Below are positions 19,435 to 28,091 of a stretch of 64,000 bases of DNA, piece after piece. This DNA comes from Gammaproteobacteria bacterium. Lineage in GTDB: Bacteria; Pseudomonadota; Gammaproteobacteria; Thiotrichales; Thiotrichaceae. The notes under the pieces are model-generated. The model did no database searches, was not told where the DNA came from, and worked only from the letters and a program-made list of their open reading frames with translations. The stretch covers positions 79,048 to 143,047 of the forward strand of contig JAHJJD010000085.1 of the NCBI GenBank assembly GCA_018822845.1. Direction: 5' to 3'. The position numbers and the translations under genes are program-made. Numbering within the stretch: position 1 is the stretch's first letter; every line of letters begins with the position of its first letter.

Positions 19435-20820
19435 TCACGCCTCCTCCCCTTCCGCCAGCCCATATTTCTTCAGCTTGCGCCACAGCGACACGCGGTCGAT
19501 GCCAAGAATCTGCGCCGCTTTGGTACGGTTGCCATCGCTGCGCTCCAGCACATAGCGGATGTAATCTTCCTCGCGCTGTGCCAGTGTCGGCAGATTGCCT
19601 GATTCCTCCGGCATGGCGTGGATGCCATGTTCTGCCAGTGCCATCGGTAGTTCCGCCACTGTCAGCGTTTTGCCACGCGCCAGCGCCACACCGCGCTCAA
19701 TCAGGTTTTCCAGCTCACGCACATTGCCGGGGTAGTGGTAACCCATCAGCAGCGACACGGCGGCAGGGTCGATATTGTCCACCTCCCGCCCCATACGCAG
19801 CGCATGTTTGCGCAGGAAATAGAAGGCCAGCAGCGGAATGTCTTCGTGCCGTTCCGCCAGCGGTGGCAAGTGCAGGCCGATCACATCCAGGCGGAAATAC
19901 AAATCCTGACGGAAGCGCCCGGCAGCGACTTCAGCGCGCAAATCGCGGTGGGTGGCGGTAATCAGGCGCACATCGACCGGCACGGCGGATTGCGCACCCA
20001 GCCGTTGCACTTCGCGTTCCTGCACGACCCGCAACAGCTTGACCTGCATGGTCAGCGACATTTCGCCGATTTCATCAAGGAACAGCGTGCCGCCGTTGGC
20101 TGCCTCGATCAGGCCAGCGCGGGAATCGGTCGCGCCGGTATATGCGCCCTTTTCATGCCCGAACAGTTCGTTGGCGAGCAAATCTTCCTGCAAGGAACCG
20201 CAATTGACACCGATGAATGCACCCTTGCTGCGCCTGCTATGGGCGTGGATGTAACGCGCCAGCAGCTCCTTGCCAGTGCCGCTTTCACCGCTGATCAGCA
20301 CGGTGGTGCTGGTTTCGGCCACTTGCCGGGCAGTCGCCAGCAGGCGGTTCATGGCCGGGTTTTGCGTCACCAGCCCGGTGTCGGTGTGCAAGCCACTGCT
20401 GACCTGTTGCCGCAGGCTGCGGTTTTCGCGCTTGAGTTGCACCAGTTCCAGCGCTTTGGCGACGATGCTGCGCACTTCATCCAGCCGGAAAGGTTTGGCG
20501 ACGTAATGGAAAGCGCCCGCCTTCATCGCTTCCACTGCGGAATCGAGTGTGCCGTGGGCAGTAATCAGCACTACCGGAATATCGGGGTCAATTTCCAGCG
20601 CACGTTTGAGGATAGCCATGCCGTCGACCCGCTCCATGCGCAAATCGGTCAGCACCAGCTCGAAAGCCTGCTGCTGCAAGGCTTCCAGCCCGCCTGTGCC
20701 GCTTTCACGGGTGGTGACGTCGTAGCCATTCTTGCGCAAGGCGTAGGCAAGGTTTTTGACCGCTACCGGCTCGTCGTCAACGATCAGGATACGTGGGTTC
20801 ATGGCTGCGTTCCTTTGCAT
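19435..20820 (-). CDS. Sigma54-dependent NtrC-family response regulator
   Basis: Receiver domain (ILIVDDEPVAVKNL), GESGTGKELLARYIHAHS, ELFGHEKGAYTGA (GAFTGA-like), Fis-type HTH at C-terminus. Confidence 0.95.
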   Translation of the reverse strand: MQRNAAMNPRILIVDDEPVAVKNLAYALRKNGYDVTTRESGTGGLEALQQQAFELVLTDLRMERVDGMAILKRALEIDPDIPVVLITAHGTLDSAVEAMKAGAFHYVAKPFRLDEVRSIVAKALELVQLKRENRSLRQQVSSGLHTDTGLVTQNPAMNRLLATARQVAETSTTVLISGESGTGKELLARYIHAHSRRSKGAFIGVNCGSLQEDLLANELFGHEKGAYTGATDSRAGLIEAANGGTLFLDEIGEMSLTMQVKLLRVVQEREVQRLGAQSAVPVDVRLITATHRDLRAEVAAGRFRQDLYFRLDVIGLHLPPLAERHEDIPLLAFYFLRKHALRMGREVDNIDPAAVSLLMGYHYPGNVRELENLIERGVALARGKTLTVAELPMALAEHGIHAMPEESGNLPTLAQREEDYIRYVLERSDGNRTKAAQILGIDRVSLWRKLKKYGLAEGEEA

Positions 20821-22265
20821 GGCAGGCGCACGACTACGCGCGTTCCCTGCCCCGGCTGGCTGGCGATGGCGATGCAGCCGTCGTGTTCCTGCACGATTTC
20901 CTGCACGATATACAGCCCAAGCCCCATGCCGTGGCCGGGTTCGCGGGTGGTGTAGAACGGTTCGAATACACGCGGCAAGGTGTCGGGCGCAATGCCGGGG
21001 CCGTTGTCTTCGATGATGATTTCGGTCATGGGTTGCTGCTTGTGCAAATGGCAGCCGAGTTCACCAACCACGATAGCGCCGGGCGGGAACGGGGAACCGG
21101 ACAAACTGCACTGACGCGCGCTGACCCGGATAGTGAGGTTTTCGCCGCTACCGGCTGCGTTACGCAACAGGTTGATGAATACCTGTTGCAGGCGTTGCGA
21201 ATCGGCTTGCACGCTTAAATCCACTGGCATCAGGTTTTCCACTGCTGTACCGGTTTTGCGCAGTTGCCCGCGTAACAGCAACAGGGTGCGTTCCATCAGG
21301 TCGGCAAGATTGATGGCTTCCAGCTGTGGTTCACGGCGGCGGCCAAAATCCAGCAAGGCGTCAACGATGCGGCGCGCGCGTTCGGTTTCGCTGTCGATGG
21401 TTCCAGCCCAGTCCAGCAGGGTTGCCCGGTCGGCAGTGTCGAGTTCTTCCACCAGCAACTGGCAGGAGGAGGAAATGTTGGAAAGCGGGTTATTGAGTTC
21501 GTGCGCCACGCCGGACACCAGCACCCCCAGCGCAGCCAGTTTTTCCGACTGGATCAGGCGGCGGCGGCGGGCTTCGAGTTCGTCCAGCATCCGGTTGAAA
21601 GCGGTGCGCAGTGCAATCAGTTCAGCATTGCGTGACCTCATTTCCAGCCGGTCGAAACGCCCCTCAATGATCGGGTTGAGGTCATCAATCAGGCGTTTCA
21701 TCGGCGCAACCACGGAACTGGCCAGCAAATGCCCAACAATCAGCAGCAGCACGGTCAGGATCGTTACCCCCAGCACTTGTGCCCATTTGGCGTCGGCAAT
21801 GGCTTGTTGCAGCGACTGGCGCTCATTCATGAACAAGCCTTCGACGATTTGCGAAACCAGATGCCCCTGGTCGCGAATGCTGGTTTCCAGCGTACTGTTG
21901 GCCGGTGCCTGCAAGGTATAGCTGGCAAGCTGGCGGCGGTAATCCTGCAAAGCGCTTTGCAGGCGCTGGAGTTGCAGGGGTTCACCCACCGCCGCCAATG
22001 CTTCCGGGGCATCTTGCAGCAAACCCAGTGCTTTTTCCGCCAGCTTGTCGGCTTCCAGGCCAGCAGTTTGATCGCCATACAGGAACAGGTTTTTTTCCTC
22101 GCGCCGCATGTCCTGCACGGTGGATTCCAGACTGGTCACAGCCATGCCCTGTTGCACCCGGTTTTCCAGAAACAGCAGGTCGACAAAGGAAAATGTCGCC
22201 AGCACCGCCATCAGCCCGGCGAAGGCGATGAAAGCATGGGTGATTTTGCGGTGGAGACTGGTCAT
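20799..22265 (-). CDS. Membrane sensor histidine kinase
   Basis: N-terminal TM, periplasmic-type segment, second TM, HAMP-like region, GVAHELNNPLSNISSSCQLL H-box, DNGPGIAPDTLPRVFEPFYTTREPGHGMGLGL; overlaps the response regulator gene. Confidence 0.93.
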   Translation of the reverse strand: MTSLHRKITHAFIAFAGLMAVLATFSFVDLLFLENRVQQGMAVTSLESTVQDMRREEKNLFLYGDQTAGLEADKLAEKALGLLQDAPEALAAVGEPLQLQRLQSALQDYRRQLASYTLQAPANSTLETSIRDQGHLVSQIVEGLFMNERQSLQQAIADAKWAQVLGVTILTVLLLIVGHLLASSVVAPMKRLIDDLNPIIEGRFDRLEMRSRNAELIALRTAFNRMLDELEARRRRLIQSEKLAALGVLVSGVAHELNNPLSNISSSCQLLVEELDTADRATLLDWAGTIDSETERARRIVDALLDFGRRREPQLEAINLADLMERTLLLLRGQLRKTGTAVENLMPVDLSVQADSQRLQQVFINLLRNAAGSGENLTIRVSARQCSLSGSPFPPGAIVVGELGCHLHKQQPMTEIIIEDNGPGIAPDTLPRVFEPFYTTREPGHGMGLGLYIVQEIVQEHDGCIAIASQPGQGTRVVVRLPCKGTQP

Positions 22266-22461
22266 GTAGGGCTATTTCAGCTTGCAACATTGCGTTTCAT
22301 TTTGTAACACCTTGTCGATCTGGACGCAATCCCTGTTAAAACAAGCAGTTGGCCATCAGCGGTAAAAAAGCATTGCAAACTGTAACACCAGCACTATGAG
22401 CACAGCTTGCCACCGACAAAATAAGATGTTTAAAAACAATCATCTAAAGCAAAAATACTGT

Positions 22462-22478
22462 TTGGCACAGGCATTGCA
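22462..22478 (+). promoter_or_regulatory. Sigma54 (-24/-12) promoter upstream of small ORF/SulP/CA operon
   Basis: tTGGCACaggcaTTGCaa: TGGCAC-N5-TTGC, the standard sigma54 spacing. Confidence 0.85.
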
Positions 22479-22520
22479 AAAGCATGATCAACATTATTTG
22501 CATAAATCTGGAGACCTATC

Positions 22521-22718
22521 ATGCGACATTTACCCAAAGCCCTGAAAACCATTCTCAACGCGCTGGCGATGCAGTATGAAGCCGACTATTTGAGCGATGA
22601 CGATAAAAAAGCCAACCTGCACCGGGTTCTCAGCGAAATCGAGCAGGAGAAAAAGCAGGAACGCACTTCTACCGCTACCGAATCTGTTCCGCACAACGCC
22701 GCTTTACATGCAAAATAA
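22521..22718 (+). CDS. Small acidic/charged protein, first gene of SulP-CA operon
   Basis: 65-aa ORF located 43 bp downstream of the sigma54 -12 element and 9 bp before the SulP gene. Confidence 0.7.
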   Translation: MRHLPKALKTILNALAMQYEADYLSDDDKKANLHRVLSEIEQEKKQERTSTATESVPHNAALHAK

Positions 22719-22727
22719 GAGAATCCC

Positions 22728-24503
22728 ATGCTAACTACTGCCCAACCCATTCCGGCTTTCTGGAGCTGGTTGCTCCCTTTTTTAAACTGGCTTCCCAGCA
22801 TCAATGGACGTGACCTGCGCGCCGACCTGATCGCCGGTCTGACCGGTGCCATCGTGGTACTGCCGCAAGGCGTCGCCTTCGCCACGATCGCGGGGATGCC
22901 ACCGCAATACGGCCTGTACGCAGGCATGGTTCCCGCCATCATCGCTGCGCTGTTCGGTTCCTCGCGCCATCTGGTTTCAGGGCCGACGACTGCCGCTTCG
23001 GTGGTGCTGTTTTCTGCCTTGTCGATCCATGCCACGCCGGGTAGCGCCGATTATGTCACGCTGGCGCTGACCCTGACTTTCATGGTTGGCGTATTTGAAC
23101 TGGCGCTGGGGCTAGCGCGAATGGGTGCACTGGTCAATTTCATTTCCCACTCCGTCGTGGTCGGCTTTACCGCAGGCGCAGCTATTCTGATTGCTGCCAA
23201 GCAGTTGAAACATTTCTTCGGCGTGGAGATGGAAAACGATGGTCACCTGACCGACATCCTGATCCGTTTCTGGCAGCATGTGGATGGCGTCAACCCGTAT
23301 GCGGCGCTGATCGCAGTCGTTACCCTGGTTTCCGGCATGGCTGCCAAAAAATGGTTGAATCGCTTCCCTTACATGGTCATCGCCATTGTGGTCGGCAGCT
23401 TGCTGAGCGTGGCGCTAAATGCATGGCTGGGAACGGATATGACCCACATTGCTACGGTTGGCGCACTACCGGATACCTTCCCACCATTATCTGCACCCGT
23501 GCTGACGCTGGAAAACATCAAGGATCTGGCTCCGGCAGCGCTGGCTGTCACCCTGTTTGCGCTGACCGAAGCGGTTTCCATCGGGCGGGCCATGGCGGCG
23601 CGTGGCGGTTACAGCATCAATGGCAATCAGGAATTCATTGGCCAGGGCTTATCGAATCTGGCGGGCGCATTCTTTTCCGGTTACGTTTCCACCGGTTCCT
23701 TCAACCGTACCGGCGTGAATTACGAGTCTGGCGCACGCACGCCAATGGCGGCGGTGTTTGCTGGCCTGCTGCTGATGTTCGTGGTGGTGCTGGTTGCACC
23801 ACTGGCGGCCTACCTGCCCAAGGCCGGGATGGCAGGCGTGCTGTTCCTGGTCGCCTGGGGCTTGATTGACTGGCATGAAATCAGGGAAATCGTGACGTTT
23901 TCCAAACGTGAATCCGTGGTGCTGGCGGTGACCTTTTTCGGCGCGCTGTTCCTGGATCTGGAATTTGCCATCTTCGCCGGGGTCATGCTGTCACTGGTGC
24001 TGTATCTGGAAAAGGCTTCCAAACCGCGCATTGTGACCCGCACGCCGGACATTAACCTGCCCAACCGTTCCTTCTCCAGCGAACCGCACTTGCCACAATG
24101 CCCACAACTGCGTTTCCTGCGTATTGACGGCTCACTATTCTTCGGTTCAGTCAGCCATCTGGAAGAGAAGTTTGGCAAAATCCGCACGGAATCGCCGGAA
24201 CAGAAACACCTGGCCATCATCTGTGACGGCATAAATTTCGCCGACCTGCAAGGTAGCCATGCGTTGTACAAGGAAGCCAAAATCCGCCAGCACACCATGG
24301 GCGGTAACCTCTACCTGATCAACGTCAAGGAAGGCTTATGGGATGCGCTGGAAGCCTGTGCATGCTTCGACAAGGAAGGCGCGCGCAACGTGTTCCAGTC
24401 CAAAGCGGCAGCAATCCACGCCATTTACCAGAAACTTGACAAAACGCAATGTGAGGGCTGTACTGCCCGTATTTTCAAGGAATGTGACAGCAAAGCTCAC
24501 TGA
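22728..24503 (+). CDS. SulP family anion (possibly bicarbonate) transporter with STAS domain
   Basis: LRADLIAGLTGAIVVLPQGVAFATIAGMPPQYGLYAGMVPAIIAALFGSSRHLVSGPT; C-terminal STAS-like region. Confidence 0.94.
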   Translation: MLTTAQPIPAFWSWLLPFLNWLPSINGRDLRADLIAGLTGAIVVLPQGVAFATIAGMPPQYGLYAGMVPAIIAALFGSSRHLVSGPTTAASVVLFSALSIHATPGSADYVTLALTLTFMVGVFELALGLARMGALVNFISHSVVVGFTAGAAILIAAKQLKHFFGVEMENDGHLTDILIRFWQHVDGVNPYAALIAVVTLVSGMAAKKWLNRFPYMVIAIVVGSLLSVALNAWLGTDMTHIATVGALPDTFPPLSAPVLTLENIKDLAPAALAVTLFALTEAVSIGRAMAARGGYSINGNQEFIGQGLSNLAGAFFSGYVSTGSFNRTGVNYESGARTPMAAVFAGLLLMFVVVLVAPLAAYLPKAGMAGVLFLVAWGLIDWHEIREIVTFSKRESVVLAVTFFGALFLDLEFAIFAGVMLSLVLYLEKASKPRIVTRTPDINLPNRSFSSEPHLPQCPQLRFLRIDGSLFFGSVSHLEEKFGKIRTESPEQKHLAIICDGINFADLQGSHALYKEAKIRQHTMGGNLYLINVKEGLWDALEACACFDKEGARNVFQSKAAAIHAIYQKLDKTQCEGCTARIFKECDSKAH

Positions 24504-24510
24504 CCAACCC

Positions 24511-25161
24511 ATGGGAGTCGAACACGGTATGGCAGACAGGCCGAAAAACCTGAGCGCGCTGGAAGCGCTGGAACGTCTGTGCGAGGGCAACCAGCGTTTC
24601 ATCAAGAACATCAGTCAGCTGGATACCTCGCTGCATCAGCGGGGCAGCCTGCTTGCCGGGCAAAACCCTTTCGCCATCATTCTGGGGTGTTCCGACTCCA
24701 GGGTACCGGCGGAACTGGTGTTTGATCAGGGTTTCGGCTCACTGTTTGTCATCCGGGTGGCGGGCAATATCGTTGCCCCTTCCCAGGTTGGCAGTGTGGA
24801 ATTCGCCGCTACCCAGTTCAACACCCGGCTGGTGGTAGTCATGGGACACACCCAGTGCGGTGCCGTGCGCGCCACACTGGATGCCTTGCGCAACAACTCG
24901 CAAAGCCCCTCCCGTGGGCAGCGTTCCATCGTGGAACGTATCGCCCCGGCAGTTGCGCAACTGATGGAAACGCCGCTGCGCGACCAGCCTGATGAGCTGG
25001 TCAAACATGCGGTGCGTGCCAATATCCGCGCCGCTGTCAGCCATCTGCGCCATGGTTCCGAAATTCTGGAACAACAGGTTGCAGAGGAAGGTTTGCTGAT
25101 CGTCGGCGCGGAATATTCGCTGGAAACGGGTCTGGTCGAATTCTTCGACGTGCCGACCTAG
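24511..25161 (+). CDS. Beta-class carbonic anhydrase
   Basis: LGCSDSRVPAELVFDQGFGSLFVIRVAGNI and MGHTQCGAVRAT Zn ligands; ATG at 24511. Confidence 0.94.
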   Translation: MGVEHGMADRPKNLSALEALERLCEGNQRFIKNISQLDTSLHQRGSLLAGQNPFAIILGCSDSRVPAELVFDQGFGSLFVIRVAGNIVAPSQVGSVEFAATQFNTRLVVVMGHTQCGAVRATLDALRNNSQSPSRGQRSIVERIAPAVAQLMETPLRDQPDELVKHAVRANIRAAVSHLRHGSEILEQQVAEEGLLIVGAEYSLETGLVEFFDVPT

Positions 25162-25592
25162 AGCTGGCTATTCACCCAGCGGGTGATGTCCGCAGCCCCC
25201 ATGGCACCGGAAATACGCCCAATCTCCTTGCCGCCCCGGAACAGCGCCATGGTTGGAATGCTGCGGATGCCGTATTGCGCCCCGATCATCTGATGATCCT
25301 CGGTATTCAGCTTGGCGAAACGCACCCGTGGCTCCATTTGCGCGGCAGCCTGCGCGAATGCCGGAGCCATCGTACGGCACGGCCCGCACCACGGAGCCCA
25401 GAAATCCACCAGCACGGGAATGTCGTTACGGCTGATATGTTTGGTGAAATTTGCCCCGCTCAACTCTGCCGGATGACCATTGAACAAAGGGCTGCTGCAT
25501 TTGCCACACTTGGGGTTGTCGCCGGTACGGTCGGCAGGAATACGGTTGGTAACGCCGCAGGAAGGGCATACCAGATTGATCGGGTTACTCAT
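25158..25592 (-). CDS. trxC: Thioredoxin 2 (TrxC-like) with N-terminal zinc motif
   Basis: CPSCGVTN...CGKCSSPLF zinc motif, DFWAPWCGPCRTMAP active site. Confidence 0.92.
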   Translation of the reverse strand: MSNPINLVCPSCGVTNRIPADRTGDNPKCGKCSSPLFNGHPAELSGANFTKHISRNDIPVLVDFWAPWCGPCRTMAPAFAQAAAQMEPRVRFAKLNTEDHQMIGAQYGIRSIPTMALFRGGKEIGRISGAMGAADITRWVNSQL

Positions 25593-25692
25593 GTGCTGTC
25601 CTCAAAGCTGTCATTTGTTCCCCCCAATATGGGTCTTTCCAGCACGGTTTAAAGTTTTTTCATAGACATACTGCTATGATTCGCGCCCATTA

Positions 25693-26682
25693 TTGATCTT
25701 ACTGGAGCTTTTCATGTTGATGCCCCTGCTCGCCATTATTGCCGGGTTCGCCCTGCTGGTCTGGAGTGCCGACCGGTTTGTGGAAGGAGCCGCCGCCAGT
25801 GCCAAACATTTCGGCATGTCACCACTACTGATCGGTATGTTGATCGTCGGTTTCGGTACTTCCCTGCCGGAAATGGTAGTGTCGGCAATTGCTGCGCATC
25901 AGGGCAATCCAGGGCTGGCGTTGGGCAATGCGTATGGTTCCAACATCACCAATGTGGCATTGATTCTTGGCCTGACGGCGCTGATCGCACCGATTGCCGT
26001 GCACTCCGGCGTGGTGCGCAAGGAACTGCCCCTGCTGGCTGGCATTGGCCTGTTTTCCGGCTGGCAATTATGGGATGGCGAATTGAGCCGCACCGACGCC
26101 ATTGTGCTGGTAATGGGCTTTTTTGCGCTGGTCGGCTGGTCAATTTTTACCGCCATCCGCAACCGTAACGACGCACTCGGTACGGAAATTGACGACGAAC
26201 TGATTGAACACCCCATGCCATTGAAACGGGCGATGTTCTGGACAGGCGTCGGGCTGGTGCTGCTGGTCATCAGTTCACGGATTCTGGTATGGGGCGCAGT
26301 CAGTATTGCGCATGAACTGGGCGTCAGCGACCTGATCATCGGCCTGACCATCGTAGCACTGGGCACTTCCCTGCCAGAACTGGCGGCTTCCATCATTGCT
26401 GCCCGCAAGGGGGAACATGACATCGCACTGGGTAACGTACTGGGTTCCAATATGTTCAACCTGCTGGCAGTGGTGGGTATCGCGGGCGTAATTCATCCGC
26501 TGGAAGTCAGCCTGGAAATTCTCACCCGCGACTGGCCGGTGATGATGGGGCTGACGCTGGCCTTGTTCGTGATGGCTTACGGCTTCCGAGGGGAAGGCAG
26601 AATCAATCGGCTGGAAGGCGGTTTTCTGCTGTGCAGCTATCTTGCCTACACGGGCTGGCTTGCCTACAGCGTAATGGTTTAG
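25693..26682 (+). CDS. Calcium/sodium antiporter (CaxA/YrbG family)
   Basis: Two GTSLPE motif repeats (VGFGTSLPEMVVS, VALGTSLPELAAS) in a duplicated membrane protein. Confidence 0.92.
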   Translation: MILLELFMLMPLLAIIAGFALLVWSADRFVEGAAASAKHFGMSPLLIGMLIVGFGTSLPEMVVSAIAAHQGNPGLALGNAYGSNITNVALILGLTALIAPIAVHSGVVRKELPLLAGIGLFSGWQLWDGELSRTDAIVLVMGFFALVGWSIFTAIRNRNDALGTEIDDELIEHPMPLKRAMFWTGVGLVLLVISSRILVWGAVSIAHELGVSDLIIGLTIVALGTSLPELAASIIAARKGEHDIALGNVLGSNMFNLLAVVGIAGVIHPLEVSLEILTRDWPVMMGLTLALFVMAYGFRGEGRINRLEGGFLLCSYLAYTGWLAYSVMV

Positions 26683-26770
26683 CTATAGAACCTCGGGAAG
26701 TCAGCAGGATACAGATACGTTTTGATACCTGCCATCCAATACCTTGATTTGTTAGTGTTGCTTGTAAACT

Positions 26771-26846
26771 ACAACTACTCAATAACAAAAACAACACTAA
26801 CCCTCGCAAGCTTAGGCTACCAGTTCCCCTGTGTAGCCTTTTTTTT
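26771..26846 (+). ncRNA. Candidate sRNA/terminator unit 1 of 3
   Basis: acaactactcaataacaaaa...ccctcgcaag...AGGCTAC/GTAGCCT hairpin followed by T-tract. Confidence 0.45.
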
Positions 26847-26990
26847 GCTGAAATTTTAGCAGATCTCGAAAATCATCCATTAATTGCAGGGAAATAAAAG
26901 CCAGGTACTTATTACAGCTAAAACTAGGGCTAGCATCAGGTCTTCAGTACTTTCATTCAGCAACGTGACCTGTTACTTTTATAGGCCACA

Positions 26991-27070
26991 CTCAACACAC
27001 TACTCAATGAAAAAAATTCTGGGACCCTCACACAACTGAAAGGCTGTCTGATATTTTAGACGGCCTTTTT
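26991..27070 (+). ncRNA. Candidate sRNA/terminator unit 2 of 3
   Basis: ctcaacacactactcaatgaaaaaaattc...ccctcacaca...AAGGCTGTCT/AGACGGCCTT hairpin followed by Ts. Confidence 0.45.
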
Positions 27071-27150
27071 ATTGTCACCAAGGTTACGCAATGCTGTTAC
27101 TGACGAAAGCGCTTGATATTACAGTAAGATAGAAGCGCTTAAGTTAATTA

Positions 27151-27241
27151 CACACTACATTACTTAATAAATAAAAATTCATATCCCTCGCACAAGCTAC
27201 TCACAATGGCTACCAGCTCCCTCTGCGTAGCCTGTTTTTTT
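27151..27241 (+). ncRNA. Candidate sRNA/terminator unit 3 of 3
   Basis: cacactacattacttaataaataaaaattc...ccctcgcacaag...GGCTAC/GTAGCC hairpin followed by T-tract. Confidence 0.45.
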
Positions 27242-27418
27242 CCGCACGCCAACCTCTCGTGCAATTTGCAGTCAAAACAGAATATTTGCAGGCTAATTCC
27301 CGTACCCAGCCAAGTTACCAAATAACGTTACTTTTTTTAGTATAGATCATTTTGATAGGATCGGTTGGAAAGTAAACAATAAGGTTCAACAATAGACCAA
27401 CCAACCTGGGGATAAATA

Positions 27419-28003
27419 ATGAAAACCAATAAGTCTTTCAGCCTGCTACACGCCATGCTTGGGGCTATTGCACTGACTGTGGCTGCATCCTCCGCCTTTG
27501 CCGAAGCAAGCCTGGAATACAAACTGACGCTGGCTGAAGATGGCCAGACTTATCAGGTCTGGATGAAGCCTTCCAGCACGCCAAAGCCCGACATCAGCCT
27601 GACCGGGCAGGTCACCATCAAGGCTCCCCATGCTGCTGGATTCAAGGTTACCAACCTGAAAAGCGCCATTGAAGGCAGCAACTGGGTAGAAGCCTCACGT
27701 GTCGACTCACCGACAGAAGCAACCGGCAGTGACTACATTTCTTTCTCATTCGTTGGCTTGCAAGGCACCAGTGCGCGCAATTACGCCTGGAGCAAAGACA
27801 GGGAACAGGTCGTCTTCAGCTTTGAAAATGAAGATGGCTGCATTGATGACGTTTCACTGATGGCTGACGATGATGCGTTCAATGTGTTGTCCAACTCAGC
27901 CAATACCAACCCAGGCAACCAGTTCACCAACCTGGGCTGGGGTGCCGTCAGTGAGAACCATTACAAAGGCATCTACGGCGATGCCATTTCCTGCAAAAAA
28001 TAA
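27419..28003 (+). CDS. Secreted protein, single copy of shared domain A
   Basis: Signal peptide (LLHAMLGAIALTVAASSAFAEA); LEYKLTLAEDGQTYQVWMKPSSTPKPDISLTGQVTIKAPH and SANTNPGNQFTNLGWG motifs shared with the next two genes. Confidence 0.85.
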   Translation: MKTNKSFSLLHAMLGAIALTVAASSAFAEASLEYKLTLAEDGQTYQVWMKPSSTPKPDISLTGQVTIKAPHAAGFKVTNLKSAIEGSNWVEASRVDSPTEATGSDYISFSFVGLQGTSARNYAWSKDREQVVFSFENEDGCIDDVSLMADDDAFNVLSNSANTNPGNQFTNLGWGAVSENHYKGIYGDAISCKK

Positions 28004-28091
28004 AAGTGCTCCAGTGACAGCCGCCTGATTGTCAGACAGTCGTCACAATCTCGCTATCAATTATTATAAAAACCATGCAAGAGAGTCCAAC

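Noticed and set aside
19735-20955. 406-aa plus-strand ORF opposite the response regulator
   Set aside because: Antisense of a strongly supported NtrC-family gene.
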